Assembly: GCA_013816445.1 (NCBI GenBank)
Contig: JACDEK010000036.1
Span: forward strand, 1-8,353
From: Candidatus Saccharimonadota bacterium
Lineage (GTDB): Bacteria > Patescibacteriota > Saccharimonadia > CAILAD01 > BJGX01
Length of the DNA: 8,353 bases
Direction of reading: 5' to 3'
Under the pieces are notes generated by a model that worked only from the letters and a program-made list of their open reading frames with translations, was not told the DNA's origin and did no database searches. The translations under genes were made by a program, and so were the position numbers. Each line of letters opens with the position of its first letter. Position 1 is the stretch's first letter. Below, piece after piece: positions 1 to 4,703 of this stretch.

Positions 1-22
1 AATAGAGTAGAAGTACTAAAAA

Positions 23-51
23 ATTATAGCCTAAATCATGACATTATTCAA
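23..51 (-). promoter_or_regulatory. Promoter pointing out of the left edge
   Basis: On the minus strand, TTGAAT (46-51, four of six to the -35 consensus) and a perfect TATAAT (23-28) are separated by 17 bases. Transcription would start near base 16 and run off the left edge. No ATG follows within the window, so the driven gene lies outside. The promoter sits just after the stop codon of the FtsB-like gene, so the next gene to the left probably has its own transcription start. Confidence 0.55.
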
Positions 52-57
52 GCTTAT

Positions 58-447
58 TTATGAACCAAATAAAAAGTCTCTCCACTGCTGCCAGTGTGAT
101 CTGCTTGATTCGGTCTGAGTTGGAGCAGTTTGTTCAGTAGCAACCTGACTAGACGTAGCCAGCGAACTGTCTTTTTTAATAATCACAACCGTCTCACCAG
201 GCTTTTGTAAGCCCAGTTTCTCACGAGCCAATTTATCTTGATACGAATCTGTTTTGTAGTAAGTTACTTTATAACCAAGTTCTTCTATCTGAGACTGCAA
301 TTGCTCAATCTGCACCTCAAGCTCATCAGATTTTGCTCGCAAAGTATAATTCTTGCCCGTCTCATTGGTGAGAATAGCAAAAATATACAAAATAAAGATC
401 AACCCTATCCAAAAAGCGGCTTTTGAAAAATCAAATAATCTGCGCAT
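58..447 (-). CDS. FtsB/DivIC-like septum formation initiator protein
   Basis: This 129-residue protein has the layout of the septum formation initiator family: a short basic N-terminus (MRRLFDF), one membrane helix at about residues 11-27, a coiled coil at about 38-64, and then the family block YQDKLAREKLGLQKPGE at about 69-85. Proteins of this family join FtsL in the divisome and bridge FtsQ to septal peptidoglycan synthesis; that role is transferred from the family. The C-terminus adds a polar Ser/Thr/Gln linker (about 93-117) ending in an aromatic tail (HWQQWRDF), longer than E. coli FtsB. There is no Shine-Dalgarno. TAAAAT ends six bases before the ATG, suggesting a leaderless message. 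The metallophosphoesterase gene lies 33 bases upstream on the same strand, so read-through is also possible. Whether it is closer to FtsB or DivIC cannot be decided from sequence alone. Confidence 0.85.
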   Translation of the reverse strand: MRRLFDFSKAAFWIGLIFILYIFAILTNETGKNYTLRAKSDELEVQIEQLQSQIEELGYKVTYYKTDSYQDKLAREKLGLQKPGETVVIIKKDSSLATSSQVATEQTAPTQTESSRSHWQQWRDFLFGS

Positions 448-453
448 AGCTAT

Positions 454-459
454 ATTTTA
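454..459 (-). promoter_or_regulatory. -10 hexamer of a putative leaderless promoter for the FtsB-like gene
   Basis: TAAAAT on the minus strand (five of six to TATAAT) ends six bases before the ATG at 447, which puts the expected transcription start on or next to the A of the start codon. I see no good -35 hexamer at 16-18 bases. The same spacing occurs at two other Shine-Dalgarno-less genes in the window. Confidence 0.4.
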
Positions 460-471
460 CCATAAGGTAAA
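456..471. repeat. Perfect 6-bp inverted repeat TTTACC-ATAA-GGTAAA
   Basis: A perfect inverted repeat with a four-base spacer lies in the 33-base gap between the metallophosphoesterase stop and the FtsB-like start, and overlaps the putative -10 hexamer. On the minus strand no T-run follows, so it is a poor intrinsic terminator. It could be an operator, a weak processing hairpin, or chance. Confidence 0.3.
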
Positions 472-480
472 TAGAGTTCT

Positions 481-1737
481 TTAGTAACCAACAATAATAG
501 TCTTTTTTATTGCTAGCAACTTATCGTGTAATGATTTTTTCGTTGCAATTTTTTCGAGTGAAGTTTGCTTGTGATTATCTGTCAATGATTGCCATAAAGA
601 AACAGTGCAATTATCTTGTGAGAGCTCTAACTCTAACCAGCTTAAATGGTTTATTGAAACATAACTACTTGGCAAAGCAAAGCGAGTTTTAGTCTCCTCT
701 ACCATCTCAGTACCACAGCCACTATTTGCGTAAAAACCATTTTCTAGCTTTGTGACTTCATCGTGATGAGTATGGCCAGTAATATACCCAATAACTTCAT
801 CGGTACTTGTGGCTTGCTTAGCTTTTTCTCTAGCTTTTGAATTATGGTTTACTCCTGTACTTGCTCCTGGCATGGTCTTAGCCCTCTTGAGCAAATTACG
901 CATTATAAAATACACTGCTAGTAAAATTGCTAAGACATTTATAATAATGGCAATCTCAGTATAGAGAATAATCTTGGCAATACTCTGCAGTGAATATCCG
1001 TCACTACTATACAGACCATAACCAATCAAAACTCTTGCGAGCAAGGTTATTGCGAGCGGAATAAGTAGCCACCATAATCGACTAAAAATCTCTCTATACA
1101 AAACACGTGATGCCACAAATTTTGCAAACTTATGTGGTTCAGAAAGATGTTCAATCCCTTCAAGTAGATTACCCTGAGTCTGTGTAACCATCGGTAATGC
1201 AGTCTGGACAATATATTGTCCAAAAGGCTTATCGTGTGGGTCACGCGGGTCTTCAAAAGCATTGTCTGGGTCAAGCATATGTCCGTGTTCAAATAGTATT
1301 GTTCGCTCTCCCCTGGGAGTTTTTATAATTACTTCAGCACTAAATCCAATTTTTGCATTGAACTTTTTCCGTAAAATTTCTTGCTCATCACTACTCCAGC
1401 CAATACGACCATCGTGATTACCAACAACAAAAATAACCTGATGTTTTGGATTATTACTATAATTTTCTAGTGATTGCGTGAGTTGTTTATGTGCAAGTAA
1501 AGCCTTATAAATTGTCGGCTTTTCACCTGCCCACAACTCAAATACATCACCATTAAATACTATGACAGCTGAGCTAGCTTGTGTAAGCAGGGCAATTCGC
1601 TTACTTAATTCAACCTCTACATTTCTACTAGCAGCGGTAGACTGAGCAGACAGATGAATATCACTCGCCACCAAAATCTGCGTTGGTAACGATACCGATA
1701 TTTGTAAAACATCTTCAATTGGTTTTTTGATACTCAT
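481..1737 (-). CDS. Membrane-inserted calcineurin-like metallophosphoesterase
   Basis: The 418-residue protein carries the full metal-ligand set of calcineurin-like phosphoesterases: DIH (26-28), GDVFE (63-67), GNHD (106-109), HGH (151-153) and GHTHHD (321-326). Such enzymes use two divalent metals to hydrolyse phosphomonoesters or diesters, and the order resembles the LpxH/UDP-diacylglucosamine hydrolase type. The substrate here is unknown. Unusually, about 165 residues separate the HGH and GHTHH motifs, and this insert contains two hydrophobic helices (about 221-241 and 254-284). A helical hairpin would keep both catalytic halves on the same face of the membrane, probably the cytoplasmic one; that is inference. 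The C-terminal about 50 residues are basic. The start has no Shine-Dalgarno. A weak TAGTAA lies six bases upstream of the ATG with ATGACC 17 bases further up, so a leaderless start is possible but poorly supported. Confidence 0.85.
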   Translation of the reverse strand: MSIKKPIEDVLQISVSLPTQILVASDIHLSAQSTAASRNVEVELSKRIALLTQASSAVIVFNGDVFELWAGEKPTIYKALLAHKQLTQSLENYSNNPKHQVIFVVGNHDGRIGWSSDEQEILRKKFNAKIGFSAEVIIKTPRGERTILFEHGHMLDPDNAFEDPRDPHDKPFGQYIVQTALPMVTQTQGNLLEGIEHLSEPHKFAKFVASRVLYREIFSRLWWLLIPLAITLLARVLIGYGLYSSDGYSLQSIAKIILYTEIAIIINVLAILLAVYFIMRNLLKRAKTMPGASTGVNHNSKAREKAKQATSTDEVIGYITGHTHHDEVTKLENGFYANSGCGTEMVEETKTRFALPSSYVSINHLSWLELELSQDNCTVSLWQSLTDNHKQTSLEKIATKKSLHDKLLAIKKTIIVGY

Positions 1738-1772
1738 AATTACTTACTAACTTTAACAGTTATGGTGGTCAT

Positions 1773-1786
1773 TAAAAAGCTTTTTA
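1773..1786. repeat. 14-bp perfect palindrome between divergent genes
   Basis: TAAAAAGCTTTTTA is a perfect uninterrupted palindrome in the 94-base gap between the divergent starts at 1737 and 1832. It lies just upstream of the -35 of the rightward gene. It could bind a dimeric regulator of both genes, but it is A/T-dominated and may be chance. Confidence 0.3.
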
Positions 1787-1796
1787 CTTCTTTTGA

Positions 1797-1825
1797 TTGC
1801 AAATAGTCTGTAAGCTTTCTACAAT
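1797..1825 (+). promoter_or_regulatory. Promoter for the 1832 gene, leaderless geometry
   Basis: TTGCAA (1797-1802, four of six) and TACAAT (1820-1825, five of six) are separated by the optimal 17 bases. Six bases follow the -10 before the ATG at 1832, so transcription should begin at or within a base or two of the start codon. There is no Shine-Dalgarno between them. This is the best supported of the leaderless candidates because both hexamers are present. Confidence 0.6.
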
Positions 1826-1831
1826 ACAAGT

Positions 1832-2167
1832 ATGAATGAATCTCCATCTTCTAAAAAGATTCAAAAATTTGCGCCTGCTCCTACCTGGCCTACTCAAATC
1901 TCAGCCAGTGAGTCTAGTGACTATATTTACCAGAGTTTTGATACCTCTGTTTCTCCAAAACAACTAGATATGGCCGGTAACGTTACTCCTGCAGTCAGAG
2001 GCGATAAGACGGCTCAAGAAACCGCTTACCTGCAAGCTAAGATTAACGCTCGCCGTAAAAATACTCAGATTCAGCCACTAAGCGACGGAAGTGACTCAGT
2101 AACACACACCGCTTTTTTGCAAAACCAAATTGATTTACGAAGAAAAAATAAACAACCTAATAAATAG
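1832..2167 (+). CDS. Small polar protein with duplicated TA[YF]LQxxIxxRRKN motif
   Basis: I do not recognise this 111-residue protein. It has no signal peptide, membrane helix or cysteine. The N-terminal half is rich in Ser, Pro and Gln and likely disordered. The C-terminal half holds two copies of one motif: TAYLQAKINARRKN at residues 64-77 and TAFLQNQIDLRRKN at 93-106, repeating every 29 residues and each predicted as a short amphipathic helix ending in a basic patch. The DNA of the two copies has diverged (different codons for Leu, Gln and Arg), so it is an old duplication kept at protein level, suggesting a real binding function. The basic ends could contact nucleic acid, membrane or a repeated partner site; none is proven. 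Expression appears to come from a leaderless promoter at 1797-1825. The stop codon is inside the hairpin shared with the tRNA. Confidence 0.7.
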   Translation: MNESPSSKKIQKFAPAPTWPTQISASESSDYIYQSFDTSVSPKQLDMAGNVTPAVRGDKTAQETAYLQAKINARRKNTQIQPLSDGSDSVTHTAFLQNQIDLRRKNKQPNK

Positions 2168-2176
2168 GTTGTTTAT
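2148..2176 (-). terminator. Intrinsic terminator of the tRNA gene, overlapping the facing CDS end
   Basis: A 12-bp stem (2148-2159 with 2165-2176) closes a five-base loop. Read on the minus strand it is followed by a T-rich run (2141-2147), making a good terminator about nine bases after the tRNA CCA end. On the plus strand the sequence after the stem is only TA-rich, so termination of the 1832 gene is weaker. The left arm is within the last codons of the 1832 gene and its TAG stop begins the right arm. Confidence 0.7.
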
Positions 2177-2184
2177 ATAATTAC

Positions 2185-2261
2185 TGGTGGGCCCGGCTGG
2201 ACTTGAACCAGCGACCAATTGATTATGAGTCAACTGCTCTAACCAACTGAGCTACGGGCCC
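2185..2261 (-). tRNA. tRNA with CAT anticodon, probably tRNA-Ile2 (lysidine-modified)
   Basis: The 77-base minus-strand gene folds as a full cloverleaf: acceptor GGGCCCG/CGGGCCC, D arm GCTC/GAGC, anticodon stem GTTGA/TCAAT with a G-U closing pair, loop CTCATAA, variable TGGTC, T arm GCTGG/CCAGC, discriminator A and an encoded CCA. CAT can mean initiator Met, elongator Met or Ile2. The 5' end pairs normally (G1-C72), arguing against the initiator. From memory, the stretch around the anticodon loop and T arm (GACTCATAATC, then TTGGTCGCTGG) matches E. coli tRNA-Ile2 closely. C4-G69 and C5-G68, known TilS determinants, are also present, whereas elongator tRNA-Met of E. coli has U4-A69. I therefore favour Ile2, whose C34 must be converted to lysidine to read AUA. 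I see no convincing promoter between it and the terminator at 2327-2354. Confidence 0.93.
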
Positions 2262-2326
2262 GCATATACTGTGTGTAAATATCTATATTACACCTGATAA
2301 TAATAGCTGATTTTACGCTCGTACGC

Positions 2327-2354
2327 AAAAAGCGCCTCATACAAGGCGCTTTTT
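2327..2354 (-). terminator. Intrinsic terminator of the 66-residue protein gene
   Basis: The stem AAAAAGCGCCT (2327-2337) pairs perfectly with 2344-2354 around the six-base loop 2338-2343, with G+C-rich core GCGCC. Reading the minus strand, the T-run follows the core, 33-60 bases after the stop of the 2387-2587 gene. The A and T flanks make it symmetric, so it could also stop rightward transcripts. Confidence 0.8.
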
Positions 2355-2386
2355 TGCTTCTGTACTAATTCTAGATTAATAAGAAA

Positions 2387-2587
2387 TTATCGAATTTTTC
2401 TAAGAATAGGTAGACCGGTTCGGGTATTTTCAATTACTTCGTAACCTTCTGGTAGTGCATCAATAGCACCTTCTTTTGCTTCTTTACCAAAGAAGTAGAT
2501 AGTTTGTAAGCGTCCACCTTTTAGCGTAACTTCACGCTGGTGTAAAAAATATGTTTGACCTTTTGAATTTACTTGTTCGAATGGCAT
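2387..2587 (-). CDS. Conserved small protein, single-gene unit with strong expression signals
   Basis: This 66-residue soluble protein is probably a small beta-rich domain: TYFLHQREVTLKGGRLQTIYFF (residues 12-33) reads as beta strands around a KGG turn, followed by an acidic helix and the C-terminal block LPEGYEVIENTRTGLPILRK (45-64). The block resembles small conserved hypotheticals I associate with CPR bacteria and archaea, but I cannot name a family, and no function is assigned. There are no cysteines, signal or membrane segments. The start is firm: AAGAGGAGG lies nine bases upstream of the ATG, the best Shine-Dalgarno in the window. It has its own promoter (2626-2654) and terminator (2327-2354), so it is an isolated transcription unit that is likely abundant. 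Confidence 0.8.
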   Translation of the reverse strand: MPFEQVNSKGQTYFLHQREVTLKGGRLQTIYFFGKEAKEGAIDALPEGYEVIENTRTGLPILRKIR

Positions 2588-2625
2588 TTAGTGATTCCTC
2601 CTCTTAAATTTTACTTCTGTACCTT

Positions 2626-2654
2626 AGATTACGAGACCTGATTTTCAATGTCAA
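2626..2654 (-). promoter_or_regulatory. Promoter for the 66-residue protein gene
   Basis: On the minus strand a perfect TTGACA (2649-2654) stands 17 bases from TAATCT (2626-2631, three of six). Transcription should start near 2619, giving a leader of about 30 bases that contains the strong Shine-Dalgarno at 2597-2605. Confidence 0.65.
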
Positions 2655-2697
2655 TAGCTCAAACTCAGTTTTATTTGCTCAACAGATAAGAAATTAC

Positions 2698-2726
2698 TTG
2701 CATACCGCTTATGAAATCTGTAGAAT
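2698..2726 (+). promoter_or_regulatory. Promoter for the proline-rich membrane protein gene
   Basis: TTGCAT (2698-2703) and TAGAAT (2721-2726, five of six) are separated by 17 bases. The start site would be near 2733, followed by AAGGAG at 2747-2752 nine bases before the ATG at 2762. It is divergent from, and does not overlap, the promoter at 2626-2654. Confidence 0.5.
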
Positions 2727-2761
2727 AAGATAATTAAAGTAGATTTAAGGAGACAATAATT

Positions 2762-3316
2762 ATGGAGCAAAACCGACCCCAAAGACCCACGGGCATGCCA
2801 CAACACCCCGCCCACCGTCCTTCAATACAACCACCTCACCCAAGTCAGTCAGCTCAACCTAACGCACCACACCCTACTCCAGTAATGCCTTCACCACCAC
2901 CAAAAAAATCTAAAGTGCCGATGGTGATTGGGTTGATAGCTCTTGTACTCATTGCTCTGATTATTACTGGTACTGGCGCTATGAAGATTATGGGCTATAT
3001 AAATGTTTCTACGTCTGTGAAGTCTAGTAGCTATCAAGCAGTTTTTTTGAGTAACAATATGGTCTATTTTGGAAAAATTAGCGAAATTAATGATAAATAC
3101 ATTAAAATGACCGATATTTTTTACTTACAAGTTCAACAGCCTACAACAGATCAAAAAAACCAAAATGCATCTCAGCTGAGTCTTACTAAACTAGGCAATG
3201 AATTACATGGCCCAGAAGACTCTATGTATATTAATTCTAAAGAGGTACTTTTTTGGGAAAACCTCAAAGCTGATGGCAAAGTAACAGCTGCAATTAGAGA
3301 CTATAAGAAGAAATAA
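2762..3316 (+). CDS. Proline-rich single-pass membrane protein, CPR-type conserved hypothetical
   Basis: This 184-residue protein has three parts. Residues 1-50 are rich in Pro, His and Gln with PPPKKSK next to the membrane; this segment is probably cytoplasmic and disordered. Residues 53-76 form one membrane helix. Residues 85-184 form an outward-facing domain with YQAVFLSNNMVYFGKI (91-106), DIFYLQ (118-123), and LTKLGNELHGPEDSMYINS (141-159) followed by EVLFWENLK (161-169). The VYFGKI and HGPEDSMYI blocks look like the conserved core of a domain I know only as hypothetical in CPR genomes. No catalytic residues are evident and it is not a lipoprotein. The start is supported by AAGGAG nine bases upstream, and a strong terminator follows at 3349-3379, so it appears monocistronic. 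Function is unknown; a cell-envelope role is inference from topology. Confidence 0.75.
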   Translation: MEQNRPQRPTGMPQHPAHRPSIQPPHPSQSAQPNAPHPTPVMPSPPPKKSKVPMVIGLIALVLIALIITGTGAMKIMGYINVSTSVKSSSYQAVFLSNNMVYFGKISEINDKYIKMTDIFYLQVQQPTTDQKNQNASQLSLTKLGNELHGPEDSMYINSKEVLFWENLKADGKVTAAIRDYKKK

Positions 3317-3348
3317 CTTCAATAAATATTCTATATTTTATCTGATAC

Positions 3349-3379
3349 AAAAAATGAGCGAATAATCCGCTCATTTTTT
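3349..3379 (+). terminator. Intrinsic terminator after the proline-rich membrane protein gene
   Basis: A perfect 12-bp stem (3349-3360 with 3368-3379) encloses a seven-base loop. The stem contains ATGAGCG/CGCTCAT, and its right arm ends in six T bases that serve as the U-tract. It separates this gene from the lexA promoter that begins only 12 bases later. The A-run on the left arm also gives a T-run on the other strand. Confidence 0.85.
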
Positions 3380-3391
3380 ATTACAAATATG

Positions 3392-3421
3392 TTGACATGT
3401 TCGTATACTGTTCGTTATAAT
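3392..3421 (+). promoter_or_regulatory. lexA promoter, consensus -35 and -10
   Basis: A perfect TTGACA (3392-3397) and a perfect TATAAT (3416-3421) are separated by 18 bases. Such a strong promoter would need repression, and the spacer carries a tandem repeat that is a candidate LexA site. The start site would be near 3428, with the Shine-Dalgarno at 3438-3442. Confidence 0.8.
3398..3419 (+). promoter_or_regulatory. Candidate LexA autoregulatory operator (tandem TGTTCGT repeat)
   Basis: TGTTCGTATA (3398-3407) is repeated as TGTTCGTTATA (3409-3419), eleven bases apart, about one helical turn, filling the promoter spacer and running into the -10. GTTCG is the half-site of the Gram-positive SOS box CGAAC-N4-GTTCG, but here the copies are direct rather than inverted. 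Position and half-site argue for LexA self-repression; the orientation is unusual. Confidence 0.5.
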
Positions 3422-3450
3422 GAGCATAAGCTAAATTGGAGGAAAAATTT

Positions 3451-4074
3451 ATGAAACAAGCCCTAACAAAAAAACAACGAAAAACCTTAGACTATATCTC
3501 AACATTTATTGAGCAACGGGGCTACTCACCTAGCTATCGTGAAATTGCCAATGGCCTTAAGCTCAGCTCTGTCGCAACAGTTGCTCAACATATTGATACA
3601 CTCGTTACGAAGGGTCTTCTCGCTAAGGGTAATAACTCTGCTCGTTCACTTATGCCCGTAGAAGAGCTACAAGAACAAATGAGCAAGCCAGGCATTGGTT
3701 TACCTATTCTAGGTCTGATTGCTGCTGGTAGCCCTATAGAGACGCTTGAAGGGCATGCAGACACCCTTGAGGTACCCCCTTTTATGGTTGGTAATAAGAA
3801 CTCCTACGTTCTACAAGTAAAAGGCCAGAGTATGATTGAAGACGGCATTAATGATGGTGACTATGTTGTGGTGCAAGAAAAAGAAGTTCCTTCTAACGGT
3901 GATGTAGTGGTTGCTCTTGTTAACAATTCAGAAGCCACTCTTAAGCGATACTACAAAGAAGCTCGTCGTATTCGATTGCAGCCCGCCAACTCAAGTATGG
4001 AGCCTATTTACATAGAGCCAGGCACTCCCCTTAAAATTCAAGGCATTGTTATTGGTCTTATTCGTAAATACTAG
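3451..4074 (+). CDS. lexA: LexA repressor, SOS regulator with autoproteolytic domain
   Basis: The protein is 207 residues, normal for LexA. Residues 1-65 form the winged-helix DNA-binding domain (LTKKQRKTLDYI, then the helix-turn-helix SYREIANGLKLSS at 28-40). Residues 83-207 form the S24 latent peptidase: cleavage site Ala92-Gly93 in LIAAGSP, catalytic Ser127 in KGQSMIEDG, and catalytic Lys165 in EATLKRY. All key residues are present, so RecA-stimulated self-cleavage is expected. It represses DNA-damage genes in the cytoplasm. The start is ATG 3451, with GGAGG (3438-3442) eight bases upstream. An in-frame TTG at 3436 is rejected because it lies within that Shine-Dalgarno. The recognition helix (LSSVATVAQHID) is Ser/Ala/Val-rich, and its site preference cannot be read directly. 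No terminator is visible before the converging gene 30 bases downstream. Confidence 0.96.
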   Translation: MKQALTKKQRKTLDYISTFIEQRGYSPSYREIANGLKLSSVATVAQHIDTLVTKGLLAKGNNSARSLMPVEELQEQMSKPGIGLPILGLIAAGSPIETLEGHADTLEVPPFMVGNKNSYVLQVKGQSMIEDGINDGDYVVVQEKEVPSNGDVVVALVNNSEATLKRYYKEARRIRLQPANSSMEPIYIEPGTPLKIQGIVIGLIRKY

Positions 4075-4104
4075 TTCTTTTATTCTCTAGTCAGTTTAAT
4101 CAAA

Positions 4105-4692
4105 TTACTCAAGAACAAGCATTAAGCTTACGAGTGCCTTGAATACATAGATTGTTACAAACATTCCTACTAATGACCCTGCTAAGTATAATGCAGTGTT
4201 CGCAAGTTCTGCTGGAATACTAAAAATACCGGCAATAAACCAGTTATTCCATAACGGGAAAAGCACTGTAAGGGTTATAATTGCCAACGCAACAAGCGCA
4301 GCTAGTAACCCAACCTCAATAATTGGCCAGCGCTTCTTCTCTTCTGTACTTGCTCTATTTACATACTCTTTTTCAACAACAACTTCATTACGAGCTTCAC
4401 TTATAATATTATATGCCCAATACAATACTGCATATGCTGCTAAGCCCACAGCTACCCAAAAAACGACAAGTACTGCAGTATTAAGAATTGGTATAGCTAG
4501 CCACTTCTGTATCTGAGTTGCAAAGCTTGCCTGAACATCACTTTTTGAGAGAATTGTACCTTGAGTAAAATGCATTGTAATTAGACTAAAGTTTACAAGT
4601 ATCAAAACAACCAAGCCAAACAAAGCCACTACGCCCGCTTGGCGTATAGATAGCCCAAAGACTTGTTTTACTTGTGTTGAGTCAAGATGCAT
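4105..4692 (-). CDS. Four-helix integral membrane protein, function unknown
   Basis: I do not recognise this 195-residue protein. Hydrophobicity suggests four membrane helices at about residues 18-40, 67-95, 123-147 and 164-194. There is an extracytoplasmic loop at about 41-66 and a charged central loop at about 99-121 (RNEVVVEKEY, STEEKKR) that is likely cytoplasmic. It contains no cysteines and no conserved motif I can name. The gene starts 11 bases after the stop of the DUF4190-like gene on the same strand and has only a weak GAG upstream, so it is probably translated from that transcript. Being co-transcribed with another membrane protein, the two may work together, but this is inference. 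It converges on lexA with a 30-base gap without a clear terminator. Confidence 0.7.
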   Translation of the reverse strand: MHLDSTQVKQVFGLSIRQAGVVALFGLVVLILVNFSLITMHFTQGTILSKSDVQASFATQIQKWLAIPILNTAVLVVFWVAVGLAAYAVLYWAYNIISEARNEVVVEKEYVNRASTEEKKRWPIIEVGLLAALVALAIITLTVLFPLWNNWFIAGIFSIPAELANTALYLAGSLVGMFVTIYVFKALVSLMLVLE

Positions 4693-4703
4693 TCGATTAC
4701 TCG

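Noticed and set aside
1047..1292. 81-residue minus-strand frame within the phosphoesterase gene
   Set aside because: It is an alternative frame of a gene with complete catalytic motifs, with no start signal of its own.
2262..2326. Promoter for the tRNA (TAATAT or TATAGAT as -10)
   Set aside because: Several AT-rich hexamers exist but none has a fitting -35 at 16-18 bases, so no single site can be supported.
3436..3450. Upstream in-frame TTG start for lexA adding five residues
   Set aside because: The TTG overlaps the GGAGG Shine-Dalgarno that is correctly spaced for the ATG at 3451, and LexA proteins normally begin at this point.
4075..4116. GTTCTT...AAGAAC inverted repeat between lexA and the converging gene as a terminator
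   Set aside because: The arms are only six bases with a loop of over 30 bases and no U-tract.
4196..4516. 106-residue plus-strand open frame
   Set aside because: It lies fully antisense to the four-helix membrane protein and reads as its shadow.
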